DNA of 64,000 bases from Nocardiopsis alba DSM 43377 (GCF_000341225.1 NZ_ANAC01000012.1:186001-250000), one strand, 5' to 3'. Positions 15,145 through 24,697 are shown, numbered from the stretch's first letter. Translations and numbers: made by a program. Notes: a model not told the origin generated them from the letters alone.

Positions 15145-17577
15145 CTACAGGTCGATACCGACGATGTCCTCGGGGCGCACGGGGGCGTGGGTCAGCGGCC
15201 GTCCGGTCGCGTCGCGCACCGCCGCCACGATCGCGGGCGTGGACGACAGTGTCGGCGGTTCGCCGGCGCCGCGCAGCCCGTACGGGGAGTGCGGGTCGGG
15301 GTGCTCCAGCACGTCGATGCGCATCGGCGGGGTGTCCAGGATGGTCGGGATCAGGTAGTCGGTGAAGGACGGGTTGCGGATCTCGCTGTCCTTGACCTGG
15401 ATCTCCTCCATCAGGGCCAGACCCAGGCCCTGGGTCGAGCCGCCCTGGATCTGTCCGGCGAGCTGCTGGGGGTGCATCACCTTGCCCACGTCCTGGACCG
15501 CGTCCAGGGCCACGACCTTGACCAGGCCCAGCTCCACGTCCACGTCCACGACGGCACGGTGCACGCACATCCCGAACTGGGTGTGCGAGCTGCCCTGACC
15601 CAGCTCGGGGTCGATCATCTCGGTGGGACGGTGGTGGTACTCGCGGGTCCGCTCGACCACGGTGCCGTTCTCGGCGGACTCGCCCAGCAGTTCGGCCAGC
15701 GACACCAGGACGCCGTCCACGGCGGAGACGACCTTGCCGCCCTCCAACGCCAACTCGACGTCCTCGCGCCCCTGGGGGACGAACCCCTTGCGCCGGGCCA
15801 GCTCGAACACCTCCGCGCGCACCGAGGCGCACGCGGTGCGCACCGCGCCACCGGTCATGTACGACTGGCGCGAGGCCGAGGACGAACCGGCCGAACCCAC
15901 CTGGGTGTCGGAGGGGGCGATGACCACCTTCTCCACACCCAGCTCGGTGCGGGCGATCTGCCCCTTGATGGTCACCAGCCCCTGGCCGACCTCGGCGGCG
16001 GCCGTGTGCACCAGGACCACCGGTTCGCCGGCGACGACCTCCAGCCGGACCCGCGCGGTGGAGTAGTCGTCGAACCCCTCCGAGAAGCACAGGTTCTTGA
16101 GGCCGAGGCCGTAGCCCACGCCGCGGACGACACCCTCGCCGCGCGTGGTCCCGGCGACGCCGCCCGGCAGGGTGCGCTGGTCGGAGGGGTCCTCCAGTTC
16201 GGTGCGCTCCACCGGCATGGGAAGGTCACGGCACCGCTCCAACATCTCCGCCATCGGCAGCGGCATGTCGATCTCCTGGCCGGTGATGATCCGCGACCCC
16301 TGCGCCATGGCGTTCTTCAGCCGCAGGTCCACCGGGTGCATGCCCAGCTCCTTCGCGAGCCGGTCCATCTGCGACTCGTAGCCGAAGCAGGCCTGGACCG
16401 CGCCGAAGCCGCGCATGGCGCCGCAGGGCGGGTTGGTGGTGTAGACGCCATAGGCGTCCACCAGCACGTTGGGCACCTCGTAGGGGCCGATACCCAGGGA
16501 GGAGGCCACGCCCACCACGGCGGGGGTCGCCGACGCGTAGGCGCCGCCGTCCACGATGATCTCCAACGTGGCGTACAGCAGGGTGCCGTCGGCTTTGGCC
16601 CCGTGCTCATAGCGCATCTTGGCCGGGTGACGGTGCACGTGTCCGTAGAAGGACTCCTCCCGGTTGTAGACGAACTTGACCGGCTTGCCGGTGCGCAGGG
16701 CCAGCATGCACGCGTGGATCTGCATGGACAGGTCCTCGCGGGCGCCGAACGCTCCGCCCACGCCCGCCAGGGTCAGCCGCACCTTCTCCTGGGGCAGACC
16801 CAGGGCCGGGGCGATCTGGCGCTGGTCCACGTGCAACCACTGGGTGGCCACGTACAGGTCCACGCCGCCGTCCTCGGCGGGGATCGCCATCCCCGACTCC
16901 GGGCCGAGGAAGGCCTGATCCTGCATGCCCACCTCGTACTCGGTGGTCACCACGGCGTCGGCCTCGGCGCGCAGCCGCTCCAGGGCCTCCCGGTGCGCCT
17001 CCTGGGAGGAGGGGGACTCGGCGAAGGCGCCGGTGCGGATGGGCTGGTAGCGCACCCGGTTGCCGCTCTGGTTGTACTCGGGGTGTTCGGGCAGCTCGCC
17101 CTTCTCGTGCACCAGCGGGTACTCGGGGTCCAGTGCCGCCCGTCGGGAGTCGCTCACCGGGGGCAGGACCTCGTAGTCGACCTCGATCCGCTCCAGGGCC
17201 CGGCGCGCGGTCTCGGGGTGGTCGGCGGCCACGATCGCCACGGCCTCACCCTTGTAGCGGACCTTGTCGAAGGCCAGGACCGGCTGGTCCTGGTACTCCA
17301 GGCCGTACCGCTTCTCCCCGGGGACGTCCTCGTGGGTGAGCACCGCGTACACGCCGGGCAGCCTCAGCGCCTCGGTGACGTCGATGCCGTGGATCCTCGC
17401 GTGCGGGTGGGGGCTGCGCAGGGTCGCCCCCCACAGCATGTCCTCCATCCACATGTCGGAGGAGTAGGCGAACTCTCCGGTGACCTTCAAGGTCCCGTCG
17501 GGCCGGCGCGGGCTGGCGCCCACCCCGTCCTTGGTGGTGCTGGTCAGGTCCGTGACGGTACGGGTCGTCGTCGCCAT
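15145..17577 (-). CDS. Xanthine dehydrogenase family, molybdopterin-binding large subunit
   Basis: An 810-residue molybdenum hydroxylase subunit. It has the aldehyde oxidase/xanthine dehydrogenase hammerhead domain (about residues 20-140, with AYSSDMWMEDMLWGATLRSPHPHARI) and the molybdopterin-binding domains, including GVGGAFGARED, AMRGFGAVQACFGYESQMD, and the C-terminal GLRGAGEPPTL where the catalytic glutamate sits. With the FAD and 2Fe-2S subunits encoded upstream it should form a heterotrimer oxidising hypoxanthine and xanthine in the cytoplasm. Its ATG shares one base with the preceding stop codon (TGATG), indicating translational coupling. It is the last gene of the four-gene operon starting at 20307. 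Another purine or aldehyde substrate is possible. Confidence 0.88.
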   Translation of the reverse strand: MATTTRTVTDLTSTTKDGVGASPRRPDGTLKVTGEFAYSSDMWMEDMLWGATLRSPHPHARIHGIDVTEALRLPGVYAVLTHEDVPGEKRYGLEYQDQPVLAFDKVRYKGEAVAIVAADHPETARRALERIEVDYEVLPPVSDSRRAALDPEYPLVHEKGELPEHPEYNQSGNRVRYQPIRTGAFAESPSSQEAHREALERLRAEADAVVTTEYEVGMQDQAFLGPESGMAIPAEDGGVDLYVATQWLHVDQRQIAPALGLPQEKVRLTLAGVGGAFGAREDLSMQIHACMLALRTGKPVKFVYNREESFYGHVHRHPAKMRYEHGAKADGTLLYATLEIIVDGGAYASATPAVVGVASSLGIGPYEVPNVLVDAYGVYTTNPPCGAMRGFGAVQACFGYESQMDRLAKELGMHPVDLRLKNAMAQGSRIITGQEIDMPLPMAEMLERCRDLPMPVERTELEDPSDQRTLPGGVAGTTRGEGVVRGVGYGLGLKNLCFSEGFDDYSTARVRLEVVAGEPVVLVHTAAAEVGQGLVTIKGQIARTELGVEKVVIAPSDTQVGSAGSSSASRQSYMTGGAVRTACASVRAEVFELARRKGFVPQGREDVELALEGGKVVSAVDGVLVSLAELLGESAENGTVVERTREYHHRPTEMIDPELGQGSSHTQFGMCVHRAVVDVDVELGLVKVVALDAVQDVGKVMHPQQLAGQIQGGSTQGLGLALMEEIQVKDSEIRNPSFTDYLIPTILDTPPMRIDVLEHPDPHSPYGLRGAGEPPTLSSTPAIVAAVRDATGRPLTHAPVRPEDIVGIDL

Positions 17578-18935
17578 CAGCGGTTCACCTCCTGGGTCAG
17601 ACGCCGGTGCGCCTCGCGGCCGCGGGCGGAGGCCGTCTCGGCGGAGAGGGTGCGCAGTTCACCGCGGTCGACGACGGTGTTCCCGCCGACCATCAGCCGC
17701 TCCAGCGGCGGGGGCGGGCCGAACACCATCGCCACCACAGGGTCGTCGATCACGTTGTGGCCGAAACCGTCCACCCGCCACAGCGCCAGGTCGGCGACCT
17801 TGCCCACCGACACCGAGCCCAACTCGCGGTCGCGGCCCAGCACCTTGGCCCCGCCCAGGGTGGCCATCTCCAGGGAGCGGCGGGCGGACAGCGCCTGGGG
17901 CCCCTTGCGGGCGCGGGCCATCAGCAGGGCCTGATGCATCTCGCCGGCCATCGTCGACAGTTCGCTGGAGGCGGGACCGTCCACACCCAGGCCGACCTTG
18001 GCGCCGGCCTCCAACAGCTCGGTGACCCGACAGATTCCCGCGCCCAGGCGGGCGTTGGAGGTGGGGCAGTGCGCGACCCCGGTGCCGGTGGCCGCGATCC
18101 GGCCGATCGCCTCGTCCGACAGGTGCACGGCGTGCGCGAACCACACGTCCTCGCCCAGCCAGCCGAGCCGTTCGGCGTATTCGACGGGGGTGCAGCCGAA
18201 CTCGGCCAGGCACTGCTCCTCCTCGTCGAGGGTCTCGGCCAGGTGGGTGTGCAGCCGTACGCCCTTGTCCCGGGCCAGCTCCGCGGCCTGGGTCATCAGC
18301 TCGCCCGAGACCGAGAACGGCGAGCAGGGCGCCACCGCGATCCGGGTCATCGAGTCGAAGGAGGGATCGTGGTGGGTGTCGATGGCGGCGGCGGTCCCCG
18401 ACAGGGCCCCCTCCAGGGTCTCCACCACGCTGTCCGGTGGAAGTCCGCCCTGGCTCTTGCCCCGGTCCATCGAACCGCGCGCCAGGTCCAGCCGGATCCC
18501 GACCTCGTGGGCGGCCTCCACCTCGGCGGCCACGATGTCCCCGCGCCCGGACGGGTAGATGTAGTGGTGGTCGGAGGCTGTCGTGCAGCCGGACAGCGCC
18601 AGGTGGGCGAGCCCGGCCGACGTCGTCCCCGACACCACCTCGGCGTCGAGTCGGTGCCAGATCTCGTAGGAACCCACCAACCACTCGAAGAGCGTGCCGT
18701 CGGCGAACAACCCCTGCGTCGCCCACTGGTAGAGGTGGTGGTGGGTGTTGACCAGACCGGGCGTGACCACGAGGCCCCGACCGTCGATCCGTTCGATCTC
18801 GCCCTCCACGGCGGGGGCGGGTCCGGCGCCCACGGCCGCGATACGACCGTCGCGCACCACGACGTGGCCGTTCGCGTACTCGGGTCCGTCCACGGTCACC
18901 ACGTGGGCGCCCTCGATGACGATCACGTTGCTCAT
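17577..18935 (-). CDS. 8-oxoguanine deaminase-like amidohydrolase
   Basis: A 452-residue metal-dependent hydrolase of the AtzB/guanine-deaminase-like group. Metal and substrate motifs are visible: NTHHHLYQW near residue 67, HTHLAET in the middle, HCPTSNARLGAG, and GVDGPASSEL near residue 310. Related proteins deaminate 8-oxoguanine or guanine-like purines to the oxidised base, which fits a position between the 2Fe-2S and molybdenum subunits of a purine dehydrogenase. The ATG at 18935 overlaps the upstream stop by four bases (ATGA), and the downstream gene overlaps by one, so all are translated as a unit. Hydroxytriazine hydrolase activity cannot be excluded from sequence. Confidence 0.75.
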   Translation of the reverse strand: MSNVIVIEGAHVVTVDGPEYANGHVVVRDGRIAAVGAGPAPAVEGEIERIDGRGLVVTPGLVNTHHHLYQWATQGLFADGTLFEWLVGSYEIWHRLDAEVVSGTTSAGLAHLALSGCTTASDHHYIYPSGRGDIVAAEVEAAHEVGIRLDLARGSMDRGKSQGGLPPDSVVETLEGALSGTAAAIDTHHDPSFDSMTRIAVAPCSPFSVSGELMTQAAELARDKGVRLHTHLAETLDEEEQCLAEFGCTPVEYAERLGWLGEDVWFAHAVHLSDEAIGRIAATGTGVAHCPTSNARLGAGICRVTELLEAGAKVGLGVDGPASSELSTMAGEMHQALLMARARKGPQALSARRSLEMATLGGAKVLGRDRELGSVSVGKVADLALWRVDGFGHNVIDDPVVAMVFGPPPPLERLMVGGNTVVDRGELRTLSAETASARGREAHRRLTQEVNR

Positions 18936-19447
18936 GAGGTGCTCCCGGCCGCGGCGCGGCGTTCGGCGGCCAGGTGGACCGCGTCGATGATCTTCTCGTA
19001 TCCGGTGCAGCGGCACAGGTTGCCGGCCAGCGCCTCACGGATCTCGGAGTCGTCGGGCGCCGCGCGTCCCGCGCCCACGGTCCGCTCGATCAGGTCGTCG
19101 GTCTGCACGAGCAGACCCGGGGTGCAGAACCCGCACTGGACGGCCCCGGCCTCGACGAACGCCTCCTGCACCGTGCTCAGGGTGCGGTCGCCGCCCTTGC
19201 CCGGCTCCTCGGCCAGACCCTCGACGGTGCGCACCTCGCGCCCCTCGGCCTGGCCGGCGGCGATCATGCACGAACAGGCGGTCACCCCGTCGAAGTAGAC
19301 GGTGCACGAACCGCACTCGCCCTGCTCGCAGGCGTTCTTGCTGCCGGGCAGCCCCAGCCGCTCGCGCAGCACGTACAGCAGGCTCTCGCCCGGCCAGACG
19401 TTGTCGGCGGTGACGTCCTCGCCGTTGACGTTGAAACTCACGCGCAT
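18932..19447 (-). CDS. Xanthine dehydrogenase family, (2Fe-2S)-binding small subunit
   Basis: A 171-residue electron-transfer subunit. The N-terminal plant-ferredoxin-like domain carries CEQGECGSC plus a later cysteine (about residues 40-60). The C-terminal four-helix domain has the second cluster motif, CGFCTPG then CRCTGY. It passes electrons from the molybdenum centre to the FAD subunit. It overlaps the upstream FAD-subunit gene by ten bases and the downstream deaminase gene by four. The length is typical for CoxS/XdhC-type subunits, with a modest insert around residues 78-92 (EEPGKGGD region). Confidence 0.9.
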   Translation of the reverse strand: MRVSFNVNGEDVTADNVWPGESLLYVLRERLGLPGSKNACEQGECGSCTVYFDGVTACSCMIAAGQAEGREVRTVEGLAEEPGKGGDRTLSTVQEAFVEAGAVQCGFCTPGLLVQTDDLIERTVGAGRAAPDDSEIREALAGNLCRCTGYEKIIDAVHLAAERRAAAGSTS

Positions 19448-20307
19448 CGCGTGGACCCCTTCCGGTAGTCGGTGACGGACCAGCTCAGCGCACGACGCGC
19501 CATGACGGCCAACGTGTGCCTGCGGTACGCGGCGCTGCCGCGCTGGTCGTCGATGGGACGGGCGGCGGCGGCCACCAGCTCGCCGAACCTGGTGACGACG
19601 GCCTCGGAGAGGGGCCGGCCGTCCTCCCAGTCGAACTCGGCCTCCAGGAACTCCTCGGCGGCCTCGGCGCGGAACGGCGTCGGACCGGCCGAGCCCACAC
19701 CTGTGCCGACCCTGCGGTTCTCGGTGTCCAGGGCCAGACTGAAGTTGGCCACCGCGATCACCATCGCGTTACGGGTGCCGATCTTGGCGAACTGCTGCGG
19801 GCCGGTGGGCGCGGGCAGCAGGATCGCGGTGATCAGCTCGTCCGCGCGCAGCGCCGTCTCGCGGAACGACAGATAGAAGTCGCGCGCCCGGACCCTGCGG
19901 GTGCCGCGCACCGACGCGAGCTCGATCTCGGCGTCGGTGGCCAGCAGGGGCGGATGGCACTCACCGGCGGGGGAGGCCCCGCCCAGGTTGCCGCCGACGG
20001 TGCCGCGGTTGCGGATCTGGGGGGAGGCCACCGACCGTGAGGCCTTGGCCAACGCGGGGGCGCGCCCCGACAGGTGCTCGATGATCCTGGTGTAGGGGAC
20101 ACCGGCGCCCAGTCGGGTGCGGTCGCCGTCCACGCCCCACTCCGCCAGTTCCGGTACCCGGGTCAGATCGATCAACGCCGAGGGGCGGCGCTTGTCGAAG
20201 TTCAACTCCACCATCACGTCGGTGCCGCCCATGATGGGCACTCCATCGGGGTGGGCGCTCCTGGCCTCTAGGGCCTCCACCAGTGTGGATGGCCTCAGGA
20301 ATTCCAT
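19438..20307 (-). CDS. Xanthine dehydrogenase family, FAD-binding middle subunit
   Basis: A 289-residue CoxM-type flavoprotein. It begins MEFLRPSTLVEALEA, has the FAD pyrophosphate loop as IMGGTDVMVELN near residue 28, and the second FAD motif NRGTVGGNLGGASPAGE near residue 105, followed by the CO dehydrogenase flavoprotein C-terminal domain. ATG at 20307 is preferred to starts further upstream because it fits the family's N-terminus; GACGAGGACGAG lies just ahead. It is the first gene of the purine-oxidation operon, divergent from the PucR regulator at 20619. Confidence 0.87.
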   Translation of the reverse strand: MEFLRPSTLVEALEARSAHPDGVPIMGGTDVMVELNFDKRRPSALIDLTRVPELAEWGVDGDRTRLGAGVPYTRIIEHLSGRAPALAKASRSVASPQIRNRGTVGGNLGGASPAGECHPPLLATDAEIELASVRGTRRVRARDFYLSFRETALRADELITAILLPAPTGPQQFAKIGTRNAMVIAVANFSLALDTENRRVGTGVGSAGPTPFRAEAAEEFLEAEFDWEDGRPLSEAVVTRFGELVAAAARPIDDQRGSAAYRRHTLAVMARRALSWSVTDYRKGSTRCA

Positions 20308-20549
20308 GCTCGTCCTCGTCCTGCGCAGTGGTCCGGTCGCGGTCACGTCGACGCGACCTCTCGTGAAATCCGGCGATCCGTTCGAATAGCGGGCGATCTT
20401 GTGAAGTACACCACTCAGGGTCGACGATCACCATCCGGTGATGACATGAAGTGATCCCGGAACGAACGGCGGCCTTTGGTCGTTTCCTCCAAGTGGTGAC
20501 GATGAGAGCATCGTGTGACCGTTACTCCGCTGTTCACCACCCCCATCGT

Positions 20550-20566
20550 GGGACACACTGTGTCCC
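20550..20566. promoter_or_regulatory. 17-bp perfect palindrome between the purine operon and its PucR regulator
   Basis: GGGACACACTGTGTCCC is a perfect palindrome centred on one base, 52 bases upstream of the regulator start. A half copy GGGACAC lies at 20587-20593. It is the best operator candidate in the 311-bp divergent gap, which contains no gene. Confidence 0.55.
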
Positions 20567-20618
20567 GACACGTAGGCATCACCGGTGGGACACGCCCACC
20601 CGAACGTGAAGGAAGTCC

Positions 20619-22199
20619 ATGCAGATCAGTGAACTCCTCGCCGTCAAGGGACTGCGCCTGCGGTTTTTGTCGGGAGAGGAGCACGCCCGCCGTGACATCC
20701 GGTGGGCCTACACCACTGACCTGCTCGAACCCGCGCGCTACCTCCGCGGCGGGGAGCTCGTGCTGACCGGCATGATGTGGCATACCCGACCGGAGGACTC
20801 CGAGACCTTCGTCTCCTCGATCGTCTCCGCCGGCTCGCTGGCCGTGGGCGCCGGTCGGGCGCTGGGCGAGATCCCCCCGGACCTGATCGAGGCCTGCCGC
20901 GCCCACGACATCCCGCTCATCGAGATCCCCACCGAGACCTCCTTCGGCGCGGTCACCGAGGAGGTGCTGCGCTCCCTCACCCAGCGCCGCTTCACCACCA
21001 TCGCCGAGACCCGCGACCGGCACCGTCGTCTCATGGCCGAGGTCGCCTCCGGCGCCGACTTCCCGAGCGCCTTCTCCTCGGCGGCCACCCAGGCCGGTCT
21101 CGAGGCCTGGGTGATCTCCTCCGGCGGCCGGCACATCGCCTCCTCCAGTGGGCCCCTCCCCGTCGAGGACCGCGAACGGTTGGCCGCCCAGGCGCTCACC
21201 TGGTCCGCCTTCCCGCGCACCCTGCGCTTCCCCGACGAGGGCGAGAACGGGCGCGCGATCACGGTCCTGCCGGTGCGGGCCAGGGAGACGCACTCGCTGG
21301 CAGGCTGGTGGATGGTGGTCTCCGGAGACCACCGGGACTGGAGCGAGGAGGAGCACGAGACGGTCGCCGAACTCGTCTCCATCGGGGTCCTGGCCCGCAG
21401 CCGGGCCGAGGAGCGGGCCCTGACCACCGCCCGCCACCTGGAGGGACTGCCCCGCCTGCTCGCCGCCCAGCGCTTCGACGAGGTCGCCGAGCTGATGCGC
21501 GGGGCCGAGGGCGGCTCCGTGCCCGAGGACCGCGCGCACGTGGTGGTCAGCGCCGTCATGCTGCCCGACCCCAGGGTCCCCGATCTGTCCCGCCGGGTGC
21601 TGGCCGAGCTGGTCGCCGACCACCCCGCCGCGGTGGTCACCGGCGACAACGACGCCCTGGCGATCATCCCCGTGGAGGGCGGAGACCACGACATCCGGCG
21701 ACGGGGCGAGGAGATCCGCAACGAGCTGGTCCACCGCGCCCACGTCCTGGACGCCGGCCTGCTCGACTACCGGCTGGTCGTCGGGTTGAGCTCGGCGGCG
21801 CGCGGCATCACCGAACTGCGCGGCGCGGCGGTGGAGGCCCGGCACGCCCGTCGGCTGGCCGAGCTGCGCGGCGGACGCTCCCGTGTCATCGCCGGGGCCG
21901 AGATCGACTCCCACGAACTGCTGTTGGCCTCGGTCCCCGAGGAGGTGCAGACCTCCTACCGGGAACGTCTCCTGGGCCCGCTGATCGCCTACGACCGGGA
22001 CCACCGTTCGGACCTGGTCGAGACCCTGGAACGGTTCCTGGCCCACTCGGGTTCCTGGCAGCGCTGCGCCGCCGCGATGCACGTGCACGTCAACACCCTG
22101 CGCTACCGCATCGGCAGGGTGGAGGAGCTCACCGGACGTGACCTGAGCAGCCTCGAACACCGCGTCGATCTGTTCCTGGCCCTCAAACTCCGGGACTGA
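20619..22199 (+). CDS. PucR-family regulator of the purine catabolic operon
   Basis: A 526-residue protein with the PucR N-terminal domain (residues about 1-120; ARYLRGGELVLTGMMW and IPLIEIPTETSFGAV), a GGDEF-related central region (residues about 280-420) and the C-terminal helix-turn-helix (GSWQRCAAAMHVHVNTLRYRIGRVE). ATG at 20619 follows AAGGAAG. Gene position, divergent from xanthine dehydrogenase genes, and the family's role in purine control make it the likely activator of that operon. It is unrelated in detail to the PucR protein at 3203 apart from the shared architecture. Confidence 0.87.
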   Translation: MQISELLAVKGLRLRFLSGEEHARRDIRWAYTTDLLEPARYLRGGELVLTGMMWHTRPEDSETFVSSIVSAGSLAVGAGRALGEIPPDLIEACRAHDIPLIEIPTETSFGAVTEEVLRSLTQRRFTTIAETRDRHRRLMAEVASGADFPSAFSSAATQAGLEAWVISSGGRHIASSSGPLPVEDRERLAAQALTWSAFPRTLRFPDEGENGRAITVLPVRARETHSLAGWWMVVSGDHRDWSEEEHETVAELVSIGVLARSRAEERALTTARHLEGLPRLLAAQRFDEVAELMRGAEGGSVPEDRAHVVVSAVMLPDPRVPDLSRRVLAELVADHPAAVVTGDNDALAIIPVEGGDHDIRRRGEEIRNELVHRAHVLDAGLLDYRLVVGLSSAARGITELRGAAVEARHARRLAELRGGRSRVIAGAEIDSHELLLASVPEEVQTSYRERLLGPLIAYDRDHRSDLVETLERFLAHSGSWQRCAAAMHVHVNTLRYRIGRVEELTGRDLSSLEHRVDLFLALKLRD

Positions 22200-22223
22200 G
22201 CCGCTTTCGTCCGAGGGGGCCGC

Positions 22224-22239
22224 TAGGGTCCGGTGCGTG
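22224..22239 (+). promoter_or_regulatory. Leaderless promoter of the pentapeptide-repeat gene
   Basis: TAGGGT at 22224-22229 ends seven bases before the GTG start at 22237, the geometry of a leaderless transcript. No ribosome site is visible. Confidence 0.5.
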
Positions 22240-22941
22240 AGCACCGATCCTCTCGCCACAGCCGAGACCACCGACGCCGACCTGTCCGACCTCGATCTGC
22301 GCGAGGCCCTGTCCCGCGACCCGGGACGGCCCCGTGTCCTGACCCGCTGCGACCTGAGCGGAGCCGATCTGCGCGACGCCGCCCTGGTGGACGCCCGGCT
22401 GATCGACTGCCGGTTGGACGGGGCGCGCCTGGACCGAGCCGAACTGGAGGGCGCGGTGTTCACCGGCGGCAGCGCCTCCGGGGCCTCCTTCGCGCACTCC
22501 GAGTGCACCGACACCCGCTTCGAGCGGATGGACCTGGCCAACACCCGCTGGCAGGGCGCCCTGCTCACCGACACCGTCTTCTCCGGCTGCCGGATGACCG
22601 GCGCGGGCCTCACCTCGCTGCGGGGGATCGGCTATAGCTTCTCCCAGTGCAACCTGATGCTGGCGCGCTGCAAGGGGCTGGTCCTGCGCGGTCGGACCCT
22701 GGAGGGGCTGCGCATGGACGAGGCCGACCTTGCCTCCGCCGACCTGCGGGAGACGGTATGGGTGGAGTCGCGGCTGCGCGGCGCCAACCTGATCAACGCC
22801 CGGTTCACCGGCGCCGACCTGCGCGGCGCGGACCTGGGCGAGCTGCCCTTGGACCAGGCGGGCCACCTGCGCGGGGCCACCATCTCCCCGACGCAGTCGG
22901 GCATGATCCTGGCCTCGCTCGGCATCATCGTCGCCGAGTGA
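22237..22941 (+). CDS. Pentapeptide-repeat protein
   Basis: A 234-residue protein built largely of A(D/N)LxX repeats, clearest in DLSGADLRDAALVDARLIDC, ADLASADLRETVW and GANLINARFTGADLRGADLG. Such repeats fold into a right-handed quadrilateral helix. Some members mimic DNA and protect gyrase; most have unknown roles. The repeats are interrupted near residues 125-160 (RGIGYSFSQCNLMLARCKGL). It begins 38 bases after the PucR stop with its own leaderless promoter and ends in a strong terminator. Confidence 0.85.
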   Translation: MSTDPLATAETTDADLSDLDLREALSRDPGRPRVLTRCDLSGADLRDAALVDARLIDCRLDGARLDRAELEGAVFTGGSASGASFAHSECTDTRFERMDLANTRWQGALLTDTVFSGCRMTGAGLTSLRGIGYSFSQCNLMLARCKGLVLRGRTLEGLRMDEADLASADLRETVWVESRLRGANLINARFTGADLRGADLGELPLDQAGHLRGATISPTQSGMILASLGIIVAE

Positions 22942-22944
22942 ACG

Positions 22945-22979
22945 ACGAGGGCGTGGGGGAGGAACCCCCGCGCCCTCGT
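22945..22979. terminator. Bidirectional terminator between pentapeptide gene and BCCT transporter
   Basis: A 15-bp stem with one G-U type pair joins 22945-22959 to 22965-22979 around a five-base loop (AGGAA). Confidence 0.8.
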
Positions 22980-23017
22980 GCGCACGACACGTCCGCGCCG
23001 CCGTTACGGCGCTTCGA

Positions 23018-24595
23018 TCAGTGGACCGGTTCCGGCTCCTCCTCGACCACCGGGGCGGCCTCCGACCCCCCGGCGACTGCGGGGTCGGAACGCAGGTCGC
23101 GCCAGAAGGCCACGACCACTCCCACGATGACGACCAGGAACGGTGCCGAGGCGACGATGACCGTTTGTTGGAGGGCGGCCAGACCGCCGGAGAGCAGCAG
23201 GATCACCGCCAGGACCCCGGTCATCGCACCCCACAGGAGCAGGATCGGGGTGCGCGGCTTGACGGCGCCGTGCGTGGTGATCATGCCGAGCACGTACGTG
23301 TTGGCGTCGGCGCCCGAGACGAAGAACAGCACCGCCAGGACGACCACCAGAGCGGTGGTCACCGTCGGCAGCGGGAACTCCGCGAGGGTCGCGAAGAAGG
23401 CGCTGTTGATGTCGGCCGCGGTGGCTCCGGCGATATCGGTGCCGTGGTTCATGTCGAGGTCGATGGCGGCGCCGCCGAAGACCGCGAACCAGGTGAAGAA
23501 CGCCGCGCTGGGCATGACCAGGACGACCAGCACGAACTGGCGGATGGTGCGGCCTCGGGAGATGCGGGCCAGGAAGATCCCGACGAACGCGCCCCAGGAG
23601 ACCCACCAGGCCATCATGAAGTAGGTCCAGCCCTGCATCCAGCCGATGTCCCCGAACGCCGGACCGCGCAGACTCATCACGAGGAAGTCGTTCGCGTACA
23701 GGCCCACCGACTCCAGGAAGAGCGAGACCAGGAACGAGGTCGGCCCCAGGAGGAGGACGAACAGGAACAGCACCGAGGCGATGGAGAGGTTGACCTCGCT
23801 GGTGTAGCGGATGCCGCGCTTGATGCCGGAGGCCGCGGACAGGCTGAACAGGACCGTCACCGCGACGACGATCACGACCTGGGTCGTGGTGCCGGTCGGG
23901 GTCCCCAGGAGGCGGTTCAGCCCGTTGTCGATCTGGAGCGCGCCCAGACCCAGTGAGGTCGTGGTGCCGAACAGGGTCGCGAAGACCGTGAAGACGTCGA
24001 TGGCCTTGCCCGCCGGGCCGTCGGCGTGACGGCCCAGGAGCGGCCGGAAGAGGGCGCTGACCAGGCCGGGGCGCTTCTTACGGTGCATCGAGTAGCCGAT
24101 GGCCAGGCCGAAGACGGCGAAGATCGCCCAGGCGTGCAGGCCCCAGTCGTAGAACGAGTACTGCATGGCCACCACGGCGGCCTGCGGTGTGCCCGGTTCG
24201 GCGAGGCCGTGGGGCGGTTCCCACATGTGGGAGACGGGTTCGGCGATGCCGTAGGAGACCAGGCCGATGCCCATGACCGCGCACAGGATCATCGCGATCC
24301 AGGTGTGGGTGGCGAACTCCGGACGGTCGTCGTCGGAGCCCAGGCGGATCCGCCCGAAGCGACTGAAGGCGAGGAAGAGCAGGAAGGCCAGCAGGATCAG
24401 CGGCAGCAGCAGGTAGGCCCACCCGAAACCGCGGGTGATGTGGTCCAGTGCGACGCTCATCACCGACATCTGGTGGGTGGGGGCGATCACACCCCAGGCC
24501 ACGAAGACGAGGGAGATCGCCAGGGAGGTCCAGAAGACACTCCCGAGACCCTTCCCGGACCGGGTGGCGTTCCCGGTTCGGGCGGAGGCGTTCAT
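23018..24595 (-). CDS. BCCT-family choline/betaine/carnitine transporter
   Basis: A 525-residue inner-membrane transporter with about 12 spans. The family signature is present: WEPPHG, then MQYSFYDWGLHAWAIF, and the aromatic-rich block MQGWTYFMMAWWVSWGAFVGIFLARISRGRT. BCCT proteins import quaternary amines such as glycine betaine, choline or carnitine with Na+ or H+. ATG at 24595 is chosen because a good promoter lies between it and any earlier in-frame start. The C-terminus ends in an acidic tail (EEEPEPVH). It is divergent from a FadR-type GntR gene, the probable repressor. Confidence 0.88.
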   Translation of the reverse strand: MNASARTGNATRSGKGLGSVFWTSLAISLVFVAWGVIAPTHQMSVMSVALDHITRGFGWAYLLLPLILLAFLLFLAFSRFGRIRLGSDDDRPEFATHTWIAMILCAVMGIGLVSYGIAEPVSHMWEPPHGLAEPGTPQAAVVAMQYSFYDWGLHAWAIFAVFGLAIGYSMHRKKRPGLVSALFRPLLGRHADGPAGKAIDVFTVFATLFGTTTSLGLGALQIDNGLNRLLGTPTGTTTQVVIVVAVTVLFSLSAASGIKRGIRYTSEVNLSIASVLFLFVLLLGPTSFLVSLFLESVGLYANDFLVMSLRGPAFGDIGWMQGWTYFMMAWWVSWGAFVGIFLARISRGRTIRQFVLVVLVMPSAAFFTWFAVFGGAAIDLDMNHGTDIAGATAADINSAFFATLAEFPLPTVTTALVVVLAVLFFVSGADANTYVLGMITTHGAVKPRTPILLLWGAMTGVLAVILLLSGGLAALQQTVIVASAPFLVVIVGVVVAFWRDLRSDPAVAGGSEAAPVVEEEPEPVH

Positions 24596-24668
24596 CCGAA
24601 CCACCGTCGACGGTGGTCGGGTCCGGCCGGAGGAGGACGTAGGTACAGGGTTTCTTGCATGGCAGGCG

Positions 24669-24697
24669 AGCTTAGTTTCCCGTTCGGGCACCGTCAA
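24669..24697 (-). promoter_or_regulatory. Sigma-70-type promoter of the BCCT gene
   Basis: On the minus strand TTGACG (24697-24692) and TAAGCT (24674-24669) are separated by exactly 17 bases. Transcription would start near 24662, about 65 bases before the start codon. Confidence 0.7.

Noticed and set aside
15118-17934. 938-codon frame opposite the xanthine dehydrogenase large subunit
   Set aside because: It is the mirror of a well-conserved enzyme and has no recognisable motif.
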